Part shown: positions 32,341 through 44,300 of the stretch, in pieces
Numbering within the stretch: position 1 is the stretch's first letter
How the letters are laid out: every line of letters begins with the position of its first letter
Assembly: GCA_013115125.1 (NCBI GenBank)
Contig: JABANN010000010.1
Location: forward strand, 62,001-126,000
Direction: 5' to 3'
Length of the DNA stretch: 64,000 nt
Source: Perkinsus olseni
Lineage: Eukaryota > Perkinsozoa > Perkinsida
Made by a program: the position numbers and the translations under genes
The notes under the pieces: model-generated
Databases searched by the model: none
What the model saw: the letters and a program-made list of their open reading frames with translations, nothing else
What the model was told of the DNA's origin: nothing

Positions 32341-33070
32341 GTTATAGTGGATATGGACGCGGGTAGGTGTTCCGTAGAAGAGCAGGTGACTGCCGCTTTG
32401 CCGAACCGGACTTGTGCGTTAGATCTACATGCCGGTGTGCGAGACGCTCTTTACGAGAACGTCCGACACACCGCAAGAGAACCTCTTTTGAGGTTCATCC
32501 TGAGTTTAGTGTTCATCACCTCGTGTGAGCTTCATGTCCCTCTTCGTGTAAGCATCTGATCCTCGGATCGAACTCAAAAATGACTCAGCCACCCTGGGTT
32601 ATCATGATAGTCATCCTCAGACTATCCGGTCATAATGGCTGGTCTCATAAATCCATTGAACACGATGCTGTACAAAGGAATAATGATCCTCGTAAGATAT
32701 GCGTCCGAAGAGCAGGGCTGCTGATGGGAGGGAAACCCCGTAAAGACACTTTATGTATTTGCGTTGCGACTATTCAAATGAGCTACGGAGGTCACTAAGC
32801 TTTTTCGGGCTGCACATGCAACGAAAGACCGAGAACTTTCCAGCTCCCGAGATCGAGTCGGACTCTCATGACAAGTCTCCGGCACCGCTTGTCCGGTCCT
32901 CCGAGGCACTAAATAAGAGGCAAATGAGTGCCACGAGCGCAAAGATTTCGACAAACCCGCGCCGCACCCACTATACTAGGACGCTCACGACTGATTACCC
33001 CAAAGGGTCTACACTAATCCAACAACCCGAAATTGGTATGATCTCCCCTCTCAATGAGGAGCCCTCATAA
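32341..33070 (+). CDS. Doubtful spliced gene with one membrane segment and a hydrophilic C-terminal exon
   Basis: A first coding-like stretch (about 32353-32522) contains VRDALYENVRHTAREP and then a hydrophobic run LLRFILSLVFITS before a GTGTGAG donor-like site. The last exon, about 32830-33070, reads IESDSHDKSPAPLVRSSEAL and ends GMISPLNEEPS before TAA; it is polar and Ser/Thr-rich like a cytoplasmic tail. The middle is ambiguous: two frames at 32610-32700 are open, one polar and one hydrophobic. No family recognised; it could be spurious. Confidence 0.25.
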
Positions 33071-33219
33071 CTACACTCCAACACAACACAGTAAAAATCT
33101 GCCCTCCTGTCTCCCGTATCAGTAGAAACAACAGGGATATGCTATTGCAATACGCAACGACAATAACCAGCTGTTACCACCATAGGCGACTATCAATCTC
33201 TCCTCCGAAGAAAAGCAAT

Positions 33220-33764
33220 TTAGGCAGCGACGGCGTACTTCCTCATGGGGAAGTTGGCCTTGCGGGTCTGCTCCCTAGCGGTCTTCTTGTTGTACTGGGC
33301 GGGGGTAAGAGCACGACGCTTAGCGCGGGTGAGCTTGGAGCGGAGATCCAAAGGCACGTACTTCTTACCGGCGAAGGAAGCGCGGGCCTGAACACGCCAA
33401 CGTGGAACCAAACAAACGCAACCGAGGCACGCAAATGTCGCAATGAAGCGATCCCGGGACTTACGGCGTCCTTTCTGGCCTGGTTGTAGACAGTCAAGGT
33501 ACGAGCGATGTTCTTGCGAACGGTCTAAAGTAAGGAGAGGTGAAATCGCACACGCGAACCCCACACCCAGAACGGGTGCCGACCACAATTTCTCCATACA
33601 CTTCACATGTGATGCCCTAGTACCTTGATCTCAGCGACCTTGCCAGCGGTGCTGGAAAGAGCCTTAGAGACCCTCAAAGAAACGAGCTTCTGCTTGAGCT
33701 CGTCAAGGTCGGTAAGAAGCTCCTTCTCGGACTTGCTTCGGATTTGATAAGCCTTGACCTTCAT
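33220..33764 (-). CDS. RPL35: 60S ribosomal protein L35 (uL29)
   Basis: Cytosolic large-subunit protein at the polypeptide exit tunnel. Three exons on the minus strand, 33624-33764, 33465-33524 and 33220-33387, encode 122 residues (human 123). Sequence follows the family throughout: MKVKAYQIRSKSEKELL, LDELKQKLVSLRVSK, KVAEIK joined to TVRKNIARTLTVYNQARKDA, then KKYVPLDLRSKLTRAKRRAL, TPAQYNKKTAREQTRKANFP and MRKYAVAA. Introns are 99 and 77 nt, longer than most in the window, as often seen in ribosomal protein genes. Splice sites are GT-AG and all junctions are in phase. The start is only 211 bp from that of the divergent SLC44 gene. Confidence 0.97.
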
Positions 33765-33975
33765 TGCTAGGAGAGAGGTGGGTAGAACCAGGGACGCAAA
33801 AAGGTCTTTGCCGCTCGCGCCCAAAAGCTACAGTAAATCGATCACTTTGGCGAGCGCAACTTTGCTAGGCCGTGCAATCCTCCTTCACGGGACCTCGTCT
33901 CGGGTCTTTGGGTTGGCATCTATAGTTGCAGTGTTCGGTTTCATGGCCGGATCTGACCGGGTTACAGAGTTCACC
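33765..33975. promoter_or_regulatory. Compact divergent promoter region, RPL35 / SLC44
   Basis: Only 211 bp separate the two start codons, so both transcripts must start within it or the regions must overlap. No TATA-like box is obvious. A co-regulated bidirectional promoter is possible. Confidence 0.45.
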
Positions 33976-36900
33976 ATGAGCGATTCCGATACAGGCAAAC
34001 CCATGCAAAAAGGAGGCAAAGAGGTATGTACAAACGTGCTTGCTGGGGGTAGAGTGTGGGAGAATCGTGGCAGGACATCTCTCACGGTCCTGTGAAGAAC
34101 CGAAAATGCACTGACGTGCTGATGTATATTCTATTCTTGGCACACCTAGCACTGTAAGCTGCCGAATATCTTGGGTTTGGGTGAGCTGGCGCGAAGCAGG
34201 TTCGTTGTTGTATTTGGTGTTGCTATAAAAGGGAACGGTAATCCCAACAGACTTATTGCTGGGCAGGATTGGCAAGGGAATTTCTGCGGTGAGAACCCCC
34301 ATCTGTCAGAGATGAGGACCTGGATGCTGGGGTTCAGGAATTTCGGGCCAAGGAACTGACGGCAACACAACCGACCCCAGCATGAGCCACCTCGACTTGT
34401 CTGATTATAACTACATCTACTATGCCTTGAACACTACACCTGTTTTTGACTCGATCATCTCCGCTGTGAGCAAATTCCTTCCACTTACAGCATAGCGAAC
34501 GCGGTCTTGTGGCTGGCTCAGGCGAGTGGAGACAGCGGCGGGGGCTATGGTGACGACCTAGTGGCTGATCTTACTAACAAGTTCAACGACCCTGCGACGC
34601 TGTTCTCGGGCTCCAATGGCAACAGTTTCATATCAGAGATCAAGAAATACTTCGTACCTGTGTGTGTAAAGCAATGTCCGGATGAGAATACACTACTCGA
34701 TCGTGAGACGCATCTCGTATGTGATCGTATTGAACACCTAGCTGCCAGGTGATTACTTCTGGGAAGGCCCAATCGACGGCCCGACCGGCCCTTCTGACGT
34801 GGCTGATTTTTGGAGAACAAAAGTGATGAGCCTCTCCGATAGCGGTAGGTCGCGTGCTTTCTGAAGGTATACTCTGGTGGTAAAACGCGTTGCTACCGTT
34901 AGCTATAGTGGAGTCTGGGCTTGTTCGGTAATCCTTGTGATACACGCAATGAATAGTTTGGCGGCTCTGTTGGCACTACTCCAGGCTCGGTCGAGTCTTA
35001 CAACCGCGCCGGGAAGGGATCTGAACACGTGTGCTTCGACTTGTCCTTCATCTCATTCGCGTGCCCATTTCCCACATACTCCAGCCCAGATGGTCTTGTC
35101 TACATAACGTCGCTGAGGCGATGCAGATCTAACGGAGTCGTACTATCATTTCAGCTAAGGAACCGTTTACGATGAAGGCCTTCTCATCTGACTTCTGCCC
35201 GTATGATTCCAAGTACTGCATACCTTTACCTGGAGTGGAAGTAGCGTCCGTGTTGAAGAGATACTGTGTAGGTCCGTGGAATCACTCAATTATATCATAA
35301 AATTCATATGGGATCACCTCGTATGATTTATGGGGCGTACATAAAATGGAAGCTGGATTGCATATGAATCAAATTCCGCGGCCGGGAATTGAACCCGGGT
35401 CTCCTGCGTGACAGGCAGGAATACTCACCACTATACTACCGCGGACATGCATTGTATTTCTCTCAGCAGGGTTCAACACAGCATGCCGATGAGAGCGGGG
35501 AAATCCACCCCTCTCGGTCCAAAACATTTCCGCGGCCGGGAATTGAACCCGGGTCTCCTGCGTGACAGGCAGGAATACTCACCACTATACTACCGCGGAA
35601 CTGGTGAAAATTGGTGTAGTCACATCTGTTGAAATTACAAAGCATTTCTACACAATAATCGCAAGCTTGGCTATCGTCTACATTGACGAGTCTGTGGCCC
35701 TCGATAGGTACCTAGGATGCAAGCCATCGGTACCGTAGTGAATGGTGTCAAGAGTTTTGTGCCCGAGAAGTTTTCTGAAGCTCTCGGTAATATCGGTGGC
35801 AGCCATATCCCACATCGCTGTAGTCGCGGCCATACTCCCGATCGCAACTCCCCTCTGTCGCTTTCATCTTTGGCCCTTACCTGCCTATTCTTACAGGCAG
35901 CGGCTTCGGTGACGTTGTTGGGGATATAGTCACGGTCTATCCTGCCATCATCATCACCGCGCTGTGCTCCCTCATTATTGGAGTGGTGAGTACTTACACT
36001 CTGTGCTTCACAGAGGCCCGGTCGTACCTGAGCCTGGTTTTCTCAGATATACCTAGTTCTCCTCCGCATGTTCGTTGGTGTCATCGTTTGGTTGTCGGTC
36101 ATCTTGTTCTTCCTGATTCTTCTCGGAGGAGGCGTCGTTGGCCTTTTGTGAGTCTTCATGACCCAAGCGTTCTTTTTCACATTTTAGAACCGGGAACGTC
36201 CATAGAATTAAACTGTTGAATCGCCTTCTCTGGTCCGTATTTTTTTTCGTAAGAGACCGCTCGATCTATCGCATCGAGTCCTGCGAGCTATTGAGTGAGA
36301 ACATTCAATGGGCGTGCCCCCTTCGCCGTTGGACGATAGACTCAAGATACGGTAGCTCAGCCTACTCCTCTCGGGGAAGTATGGGATTCGCATCCCTGAC
36401 TGCGATGTCACGTTCAGGCGGAACGTGGTGTGACTTCCGTAGATTGAATCTACCGTTGCTGTTCTGATCTGCGTATGGAGCAGGTACATCAACAAGTGTG
36501 TAGGGGATTCTATTCTTGATACGGCTCAAGACTTGTCCTCTGGCACAGAGGCGCTGCAGGCTGGTGAGTTCCCCCGACATGAAAGGGCAGAACGCAATTG
36601 GTTGGTGCGGCCGATGCAATCAGGTTTAACGGGGAGCTCGGAATGTGCGAACGGCTATTCGATAGCGGACGAATTTCAGCGGGATGTGATCAAGTACGCG
36701 TCGTACGGCGCTCTTGGACTAGCAAGTAATGGTGGGGCGTTACTGATTCGATATGAAAAACTGCCGAGAAGTTAGAGGCCCAGAGTGATAGTCTCATCTT
36801 GCTAGGGCAACCCCTATGTGAGTTAAACTCACTGGGTTTCACATTTTGAGAAGTGAGGAATCTACGTATGACTTGGCGTCGTTGAGAAGTCTGTTGTACT

Positions 36901-38762
36901 GGCTTCCCGTGGTCAACGAATAGATCAAATAGTTCAGATGTGTCCTGGAACATGCCCGGTCTGAAGATTTTGCTGTCGTCTGCGTCGGAGAGCGACCTCG
37001 GGAGAGTCATGTAGTTGTTGACTGAATGATTAAAGCTCTAGGAGAACGCTTTGCTCGGGCGGGAATTACTACCATTCCGGATCATAGGCTCATTTGATAT
37101 GCACTGCCTTGTAGGCGGGCAGCCTGTGTGCATCCCGTCGTCCTCTCAGTCCTCTACCTTCTTCTGCTCCTTTGTCTATGCAAGAGGATCCGACTGGGTA
37201 TCGCACTGAATAAGGTTGCTGCTCAGTTCGTCTATAACAACAAGTTGGTTCTGATCATTCCAGTGTGAGTGATCGGGAATTCGCGGGTCTAGTAGATATT
37301 CGATAATGATCATACATTTCGGAATCGTCAGGCTTCAAACGCTCAAGTGTATGGGGTGGTGGGCTGTTTGGCTGGTTGCCGTATGCTTCACCATCAGCAA
37401 CGTTCCTGAATCCAGGGTCAAGACAGGTGCGCACGGTGAATCATTTTATGATACGCCTACTCAACAATCTCGCAGGTACCTATACGGATTACGCAGTAGC
37501 GGCCAGTTTCGAGGAGTGCGTTGAGCCGTCTCAAGTCTATGTCTAGTAATAGCTCGCAGTGGGTGAATTATGCATTACGTTACTGTTTCCGCAGCGGTCG
37601 ATATACCGACGGCAACGGGCTCATACAGAATGTGTACGCGTGCAAGGAGCCCAGATACAATCTTGGTATGAGTGACCAGTGAGGTCCGGGAACTCGGTCA
37701 ACATTGTATTTCAGATATTCTGTTCGCTTACGAGTTCTTCTCCCTTCTCTGGGTTAACGCATTTGTTATAGCTTTCGGTCAGATGATTATCGCTGGCGCT
37801 GTTGGGGTTTGGTAGGCAGCTACGCCTTTGATGTCAGCGCTTGGTGAAAAAGCTATATTAGGTACTTCACGCCTAACAGTGAGAAGGGCTCACTCGGGAC
37901 GAAGCCTCTTCGGACGGGTATCAAGAACGCCGTCGTCTATCACCAGGGTACTCTAGCCTTCGGCAGCTTCGTTCTGGCAATCGTTCAGTTCATAAAATGG
38001 TGGCTGAGGTAAGTGGGTCCCAGCTTACGACTTGTTCCTTCGCGACTGGAACTCCGCGTTATCTCAGGTACTTGGCGAAACAAGCTAAATTGCAACACAA
38101 TAAAGTGATGGCAGTCGTGTTCAGTGTTCTCAGCTACTGTGTGGCTTGCTTTGAAAAATGCATCAAGTTCCTCAACAAGAACGCCTACATTCAGACAGCC
38201 CTACTAGGTAACAGCTGTTCTGTCCACCTTCTCAACAGAGAGTCTGCCTCTGCGGAATCCACGACATCGTGTAGGCACTAAGTTCTGCACCAGTGCCAAG
38301 AACGCATTCTTTTTGATTCTTCGCAACGCTGCGCGCATAGGCGTGCTCGGCGCGATAGGAAACGCCGTCAGGCTTTTCGGATATCTCTTCATAATGGGTA
38401 GGATGCTTGAGCCTGGTATCATGTCATGGAATTGCCCGCCTCTTCTATGTAGGGGCTACTGCTGCTTCTGGGTATTTCATCACATTAGAAATGTACGATG
38501 GTGAAATCAACAGCCCCGTCGTGCCCATCGTCATTTATGTGGTCGTTGGGTGAGTCCGGGGAACTGCTCAGTCTCGCTGTTTTTCTCATCTCGGATGATC
38601 AGGTATGTTGTCGGAAAATTGATAACAAATGTCTTCGGTTTGGCGGTCGACTCGATGTTGCAGTGTTTCGTAGCTGACGAGGAGCTCAACAAGTCTTGCG
38701 GAGGAGCCCAAAGCACCCCGCCATTGCTTAAGAATTTCCTCGATAAGAATAGTAAGAAGTGA
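33976..38762 (+). CDS. Choline transporter-like protein (SLC44/CTL family), many exons
   Basis: Multipass plasma-membrane or organelle transporter. Start MSDSDTGKPMQKGGKE with a GTATGT donor. Family landmarks in order: NPNRLIAGQDWQGNFCG (about 34230), DLSDYNYIYYAL (about 34395), KKYFVPVCVKQCPDEN (about 34645), HVCFDLSFISFACPF (about 35025), KYCIPLPG (about 35215), IYLVLLRMFVGVIVWLSVIL (about 36050), LCLCKRIRLGIALNKVAAQF (about 37170), FAYEFFSLLWVNAFVIAFGQ (about 37730), VVYHQGTLAFGSFVLAIVQF (about 37930), then the signature CFEKCIKFLNKNAYIQTAL, CTSAKNAFFLILRNA, and the end YVVGKLITNVFGLAVDSML before TGA. About 15 exons; those between 36180 and 37090 are not resolved. Many introns are tens of nt; one of about 400 nt holds two tRNA genes. 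Confidence 0.9.
35375..35445 (-). tRNA. tRNA-Asp (GUC), copy 1
   Basis: Read on the minus strand, 71 nt fold as a canonical cloverleaf: acceptor TCCGCGG pairs with CCGCGGA, D arm with GTAGTATAGTGGTGAG, anticodon GTC in CTGCCTGTCACGCAG, T arm CCCGGGTTCAATTCCCGG, the expected B box. No intron and no encoded CCA. A U1-A71 first pair is seen in eukaryotic tRNA-Asp. It lies inside the roughly 400-nt SLC44 intron, antisense to the host gene. The 3' flank lacks an immediate TTTT run. Confidence 0.97.
35529..35599 (-). tRNA. tRNA-Asp (GUC), copy 2
   Basis: Identical in all 71 nt to the copy at 35375-35445, 83 nt away, same strand, in the same SLC44 intron. Its 3' flank has a TTTT run within a few nt (35521-35524 on the minus strand), a good Pol III terminator. 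The flanks of the two copies differ apart from a few bases, so the duplication is not very recent or the genes were kept identical by conversion. Confidence 0.97.
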
Positions 38763-39018
38763 GCGATTGCGGAAGGCATCGAAAATATGAAGCTCTGTTG
38801 CTGGAGCTTGTTTTACATCATGACTTTCTGAGGCAGTTGCTGCGAGCTCTGCCGTGTTGTGTGAGATGTGCTCAAAACAAAAAGTTGTGTTGTGTTAGTT
38901 CCACTCAGAAGTGTGCACGAAGACATGCTTAGTGGTAGTTCTGGCGACGTCAAACTCGCCTCGATCTGAAACTCGAGAACGAGCTACTGTTAATTGCCTC
39001 TCTCAGCGAAGGACTGCC

Positions 39019-40634
39019 ATGCCGTTTTCCACACTAGTATCGTTATACATATCTGTGGCCGAGGAGAGACTCGAGAGCGGGCAAGTCACAGAGGCGGCGG
39101 GGATGCTGTTAAAAGCTACACAGGCTATCGGTGAAATTGTCGGGACCGAGCCGCAGGAAAAGGAGAGAATAATGAAGGTGTGCTCGCGTGCCACTTGTTA
39201 GTTATGACAGAGCTTTTCGACATTCAGTTGGGCCGCAACGTCGTTGCCGCTCTGAACGAGGAGGTCACGGAGCAGAGACTCTCTCTCGCAGTCGACTGCC
39301 TCGAGGGCTTCGCAGCGGCGATGCCTACGGACGCCGCGAATGACTTGGGAACCCTTTTCGCTCTGACTATGAATAATATGGCTCAGTTAAGAAAGGAAGA
39401 AGGGGAGCTGGCCAAGGCCAAGGGCTATCTCCAAGCAGTCGTTGAGACCATCAACTTCGACAAAAATGAAGAGATGGCAAGACTGCATGTTGCTACGTAT
39501 ATGAATTTGAGCGAGCTATGCAGTTCGACTGGCGACATTCGTGAGGCCGTTCTAAACGCTAGACGGGCTGTAGAAGTCTCCGAGAATTTCATCGGGAACG
39601 GCGACAGCCTCGCTATCATCCACGCTATCGCCTGCAACAACTATGCAGTTCAGCTCGCGGCCGAGGGAGTCAACCTGGAAGATGCTGAGAGCTTCTGCCG
39701 TAAAGCTCTTTGCGTGGTAGAGGGTTCGTTAGGAGAACAGAACGATGAGCTGCGCCGAGTCTTCACGGAAAGTCTTGAGCGGATCGAAGCGAGTCAGTCG
39801 GAAAGGATGAGAGCCAGGGGTTTAGAGAGCGACGTATCTGATGACGCCAGCCCGGTAGCCAACACGATAGTCGAGGATGAAGCGGCGAGCGCGCATATGC
39901 TAGAGAATAGCCCTCAAGGACCATCCGAGCTCCATCGTCAGAGCAAAGTCGCAAATGAGATCCATTTTGACTTGGGTCGTTCCGAACCCTCAGAGCTGGA
40001 GTCATCGCCCGTCTCTGCCAGGGAAGTCGCCCTGGGTGAGCCAGCAATAGACGAGCCCGGCTTCACCTTGGAGGACAGCAAAGTTCACAGGAGCGAGATC
40101 AGTGTCATGGTTGCTCTGAGATCTGAAAGCGGCCCGGAGAGCCAGGCTACTGTTAGCAAGGAAGATCTAAACGAGGGGCGGGCTAATGGAGAGAGTGAGG
40201 TATCTCCTGAAGTCTCTCAATTCGACTCCGAACCTTCTGTGGAACAGTCAGCAGAACCGGTAGAAACTGTGCAGAATGTGCCAGTGGCGGTACCGTCAGT
40301 GGGTAGCATTAGCGAGCCCAACGCGACCCCCACTGAACACATTCTGCGACGAGAGCTTTCGACGTCAGACACTCCGCTACTCCTGCTGCCACAGCTCCGT
40401 AGCCACGACGACCGTAGGTCTAAATGGACGGAGCCGGATTCTGGCATCAAATTTTTCGCTGAGAAGATGGCGAACCCTGAACTGGATGGCTTGCGAGATC
40501 TGGGCTCGCCGAAGTGGACAGTACGGTACGATTTGGTCGACGAGTCCTACGTTGTTGCTGATAACGAGGGGACTGAGTGGGTGGTGAAGAGTGGCGAACA
40601 GAAGGAAGCGCGCCCATGGAAGTTGTTAGATTAA
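39019..40634 (+). CDS. TPR-repeat protein with long acidic disordered region
   Basis: Two exons, 39019-39177 and 39213-40634, with a 35-nt phase-0 intron, encode 526 residues. Residues 1-235 are all-helical with tetratricopeptide-like repeats (SLYISVAEERLESGQVTEAA, LNNMAQLRKEEGELAKAKGY-type repeats, HVATYMNLSELCSSTGDIRE, ACNNYAVQLAAEGVNLEDAE). About 245-470 is Glu/Ser/Pro-rich and disordered. The last 50 residues (SPKWTVRYDLVDESYVVADN) look folded and could be a short conserved tail. The start is the first ATG before the TPR region. No transmembrane segment. Probably a scaffold; partner unknown. Confidence 0.75.
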
Positions 40635-41325
40635 CGCTACACGTTGTGGACCGAGCGCGAGTCGAGTTCTGAGTGATGGCTCATCACGTTGGCGGTAAAT
40701 TAGGTCAAGATCGGAATCTGTAATCATTGTAGGGAATCCGTCCCCCCGTCACAGCAATATGCGGGGTCCTGTCGAGATGCCCTGAAGCATCCGGGGCTCG
40801 AACATGAAATATCAAGGCATGCAAGATGAGCCAGACGAGATTCGACTGAGAATTGCCGGTCAATCGCTCAGTCCATCGTACTTATTGTAACGGTGCCGCG
40901 GGGCAGGACTCTCGGGTCTCGGTACAGCTTGAGAACTGTGTTGTGGTTCTTAAGCTACTGCACGGTGCTTCCGTATGAACAGATCACAGACGCCCATCGT
41001 CAGGTAGGGTAACGTTCCAAACATTTGTTCCTCATCATCGATCCAAGAAGACTTCCGCTGATCGCGGGACTCGGGTATTCACAGCACTCACTATCAGGCG
41101 GGAGTGATGCAGCTAACTAATCAACACGACGCATCTTTTGCGAAGGAGAAATGAGCTAGTGAAACGAATTTTGTTCATGCGCATTCACAACTCATCCGCG
41201 GTTGTTTCCTCTTCCGTCCAGAGGCGGCCTTCGAATCTGCAGCAAAGAGCCAATTGGAGTAATGCCCGCGACTTGCGATTCCAAGTTCATCACAACGACA
41301 CCAGAACGAATATCTGGCACGTCAC
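40635..41325. other. Convergent intergenic region
   Basis: Lies between the TPR gene (+) and the dynein intermediate chain (-), so it holds two 3' ends. No coding segment is supported and there is no repeat or RNA gene that I can see. Confidence 0.5.
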
Positions 41326-44300
41326 CTAGTCCACTCTTCGGATCTCGGCTGATACACACTGCGATCCGCTTCATAGAGGGTAACTCGCCCCTCTGCGTCC
41401 CCGGCTAGAAGGAGGCGTCCATCAGCACTCCAGGCAATCCGTTGAGGGGCGGACCCCGGGGTTCGAATACTGAGTATCTTCGGGAGCAAAGCACTGTTCA
41501 GCTAAGAAGTGCGACACTTCTTTACTGGGGATTCAGTATTGCAGTTGAAGTTGCAGATGTGGAGCCCCTCGACAGTGGAGGCTGCCAGAACCGCTGGGTG
41601 ATGGGGGTGCCACTGGACATCGGTCACTGTGTCCCTGAGATGGCGGAGGAGGATGTTGATGGCGCACGACATGCCAGCCGGTAGCGGGGCCTCACTTGAC
41701 TGCGTCCACTGTTGCCGACGCCGGAGTGGGGGCCGTCTCGGAGATCCCAAGTATGCTAGAGAGGTCCGCCGTTCCGCTAGTCCTCTCTCGATCTCCTATC
41801 TTGTTGTTCTCGTCCACTCCAGCCATATTCCATAATTTAGCTGTCCAGTCTACCGATCCCGAGGCTAGTAGATCATCGAAGCCTCGTCTCACTAACAGAA
41901 CAACGAGTAGCAGAAGCCACGTGTACAACTGTGCGAAGGTTTCGTTCTGAACACACCAAGTGGCTCAGTACATGACCTTTAGATCAATTCTCGCCCAAGT
42001 TAATATGCTGGTTCAAGCGATTCACCGCGATTCTCGTCGGTAGGGGAGGCAAATGATGAATCCTACCGGTCGGCTTCTGAGTAGCACGAATGTCTCGGAG
42101 AGGGTGACAGTCCAATGCAGTGACCATTCCGTCATGAGCCAGTAGACTAGCCTTCGTTACTTGCCATGGGGTGCTATTCCCTGTAGTACTGTCCAATCGT
42201 GCCTGACTTCCCACGCACTAAGTCAGCATGTGAATCGTGGATTCCTACCCTCACAACGTGACCATCGTGAGTTCCCAAGGTAATGAGGTTAGCATCAGTA
42301 TCAGAAAATGCAACAGCAGATATCGAATAGTCTTTCTGGTCGCTGTCACGTAGCAGCACCGAATGGTGGGGCTCGCTCTAGGAAAAGGGCGTATCGGAAC
42401 AGGATGGCAGCGGCTTCCTACCAGCTGAGCCGTGCTCCACAAACATACCTTCCCCTCACTCGATACTGTCGTCACATGATGAGCATTCCGAGTTCCGACA
42501 ATTTCCATCCCACATATGGCTTGAGTGTGCATGGGCGAGACAAGAGACGGGGAGCCACTGTAGGGCTCGTGGCTGCCACCAAGACCGCCAACGGTTGGTG
42601 ACCACTGAACTGGTGAAAACTGAAACAAAGATATCTCCGAAGCACATTCTCAGTCATGCCCTTCGCGTCTCGAGAAACAGCACTCATAGCTCGAAGAGAG
42701 ATCAGGCCATACATTCCGTATGACCCCAACATGGTTCCTTCGTATCACAAGATGCGCGCTTCGACGATGTTATAACGCACCAAGTTTGCTACGGCCTTAT
42801 CGCATGCCCTGCTTCAGCCAACAACGGCGTTGAGCATGACGCCTTTCTGAGATAAGCATTTCTGGCGATCTATATTCATAAGTTGCAGCTCTACCCGGAC
42901 GAAGTCACTGGCCTGGGATCACTCCTCACGTCACACGCTACGCACTCAATCCAATTTCCCTGCCTAACCTTGGCTCTGGTATCCCAAATCAATACGCTTC
43001 CACTGACGGAGCCTCCCAGGTATATAGTGGGATTGAATTTATCGCTCATGGCGGTGACAACAGCAGTGTGACTCCGGAGCAAGAATTCTGGCCGCTTCGG
43101 CATCGCCAAGGACCAGACAAATACAGTAGGGCTCTGAAAAGTCCAATATACAGTAGCATGTGGTCGTGATAACAATAAGCAATACACCCAGTCATTTTTC
43201 AGTTCTCCCTGAGGCCGACCCGTTCGAGGGACCCATACAACCGGGCACGAACGAGAAGATTTGAGCCGCTAGAATCGAGCGTACAAGTCGCAATCTTGAA
43301 CTGCAGACCACGAGGAATGCTGGAAATGAGCCGAGAACTAGCAAGAGTGTATCACACTGTGTGATGCCTCACAAGCAGCAAGAATTACAACAACCGAGGG
43401 AGTAAGCGAATGGCTACTGTGGTTTTCTCACTGCGAGAAAATCCCAGTAGTAACTAACCTAAGCAACAAGGGAAGTTTGATGCCAAATTCGCATGCAAAG
43501 GGCAAACCTTTCGACACACCTCTCCGTTGAGTTTGTTCCGCTGCCATGAACCAGCACCGCCAGCGGCTATGAAAAGCTCGGGGACACCACTGTGCCACCG
43601 CACATCTGTTATCTCGCCCAGGCGTCCTTCCTCTCCAAATCGAGCAAACCTGAGCCCAGTAATGCACACCACTTCGCAGAAAATTATAATACGGCAGCTC
43701 GAGATGATGGAGAAAGCGAGGTTGCCTCGAAATTACTGGGCGAAGCACGTCCGACGCAACACCGGCGACGAGTACTCATTGACATTGTCAAGCGTTCCAA
43801 CTACGCCACTACGCCCTGCTTACACTCGGTCCGTAGCTCGGAGAGGGACTGACTCTCCACCAGCAGCTGCCGACTTTCCTACATGCTCCTCTGTAGCGTA
43901 GTCTATAAATGGATCAATACCCATGGAGCCCTGAGAACAGTGCATCAAACCTACGACGCTGCATGTGGGAAAGGTTGTATCAGAGGTCCCGAAAGGCTCC
44001 TTTCTACGGAATTATATTATTGCCGCGATATCCTACTGGAAGGTCAGAAATGCCGATGGCCTTCTCAACGATCTTGCTCGCACGCTGAAGAAATTCCTCG
44101 AAGTCTCGCTGCTTGCAGATATTCTCCTTCTCCTCCTCGGTGAGAATCACAAGATCGGCTCGCGCAGGGGCGCTGGGGATTTCGTGGTTGTCCTGGTTAG
44201 CAGCCTGAGTGGCAACAGAAACCGGGATCGCCGATCTCAGATCGGTACGAGCAATCTCCCGAGTTTCAACTCGCAAACTCACTCGCACGGCTGCTCTCAT

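Noticed and set aside
36690-37010. Coherent-looking minus-strand frame (MTLPRSLSDADDSKIF) inside the SLC44 gene.
   Set aside because: It lies where SLC44 exons are still unresolved and has no motif or partner exon. Kept only as a note in case transcripts exist.
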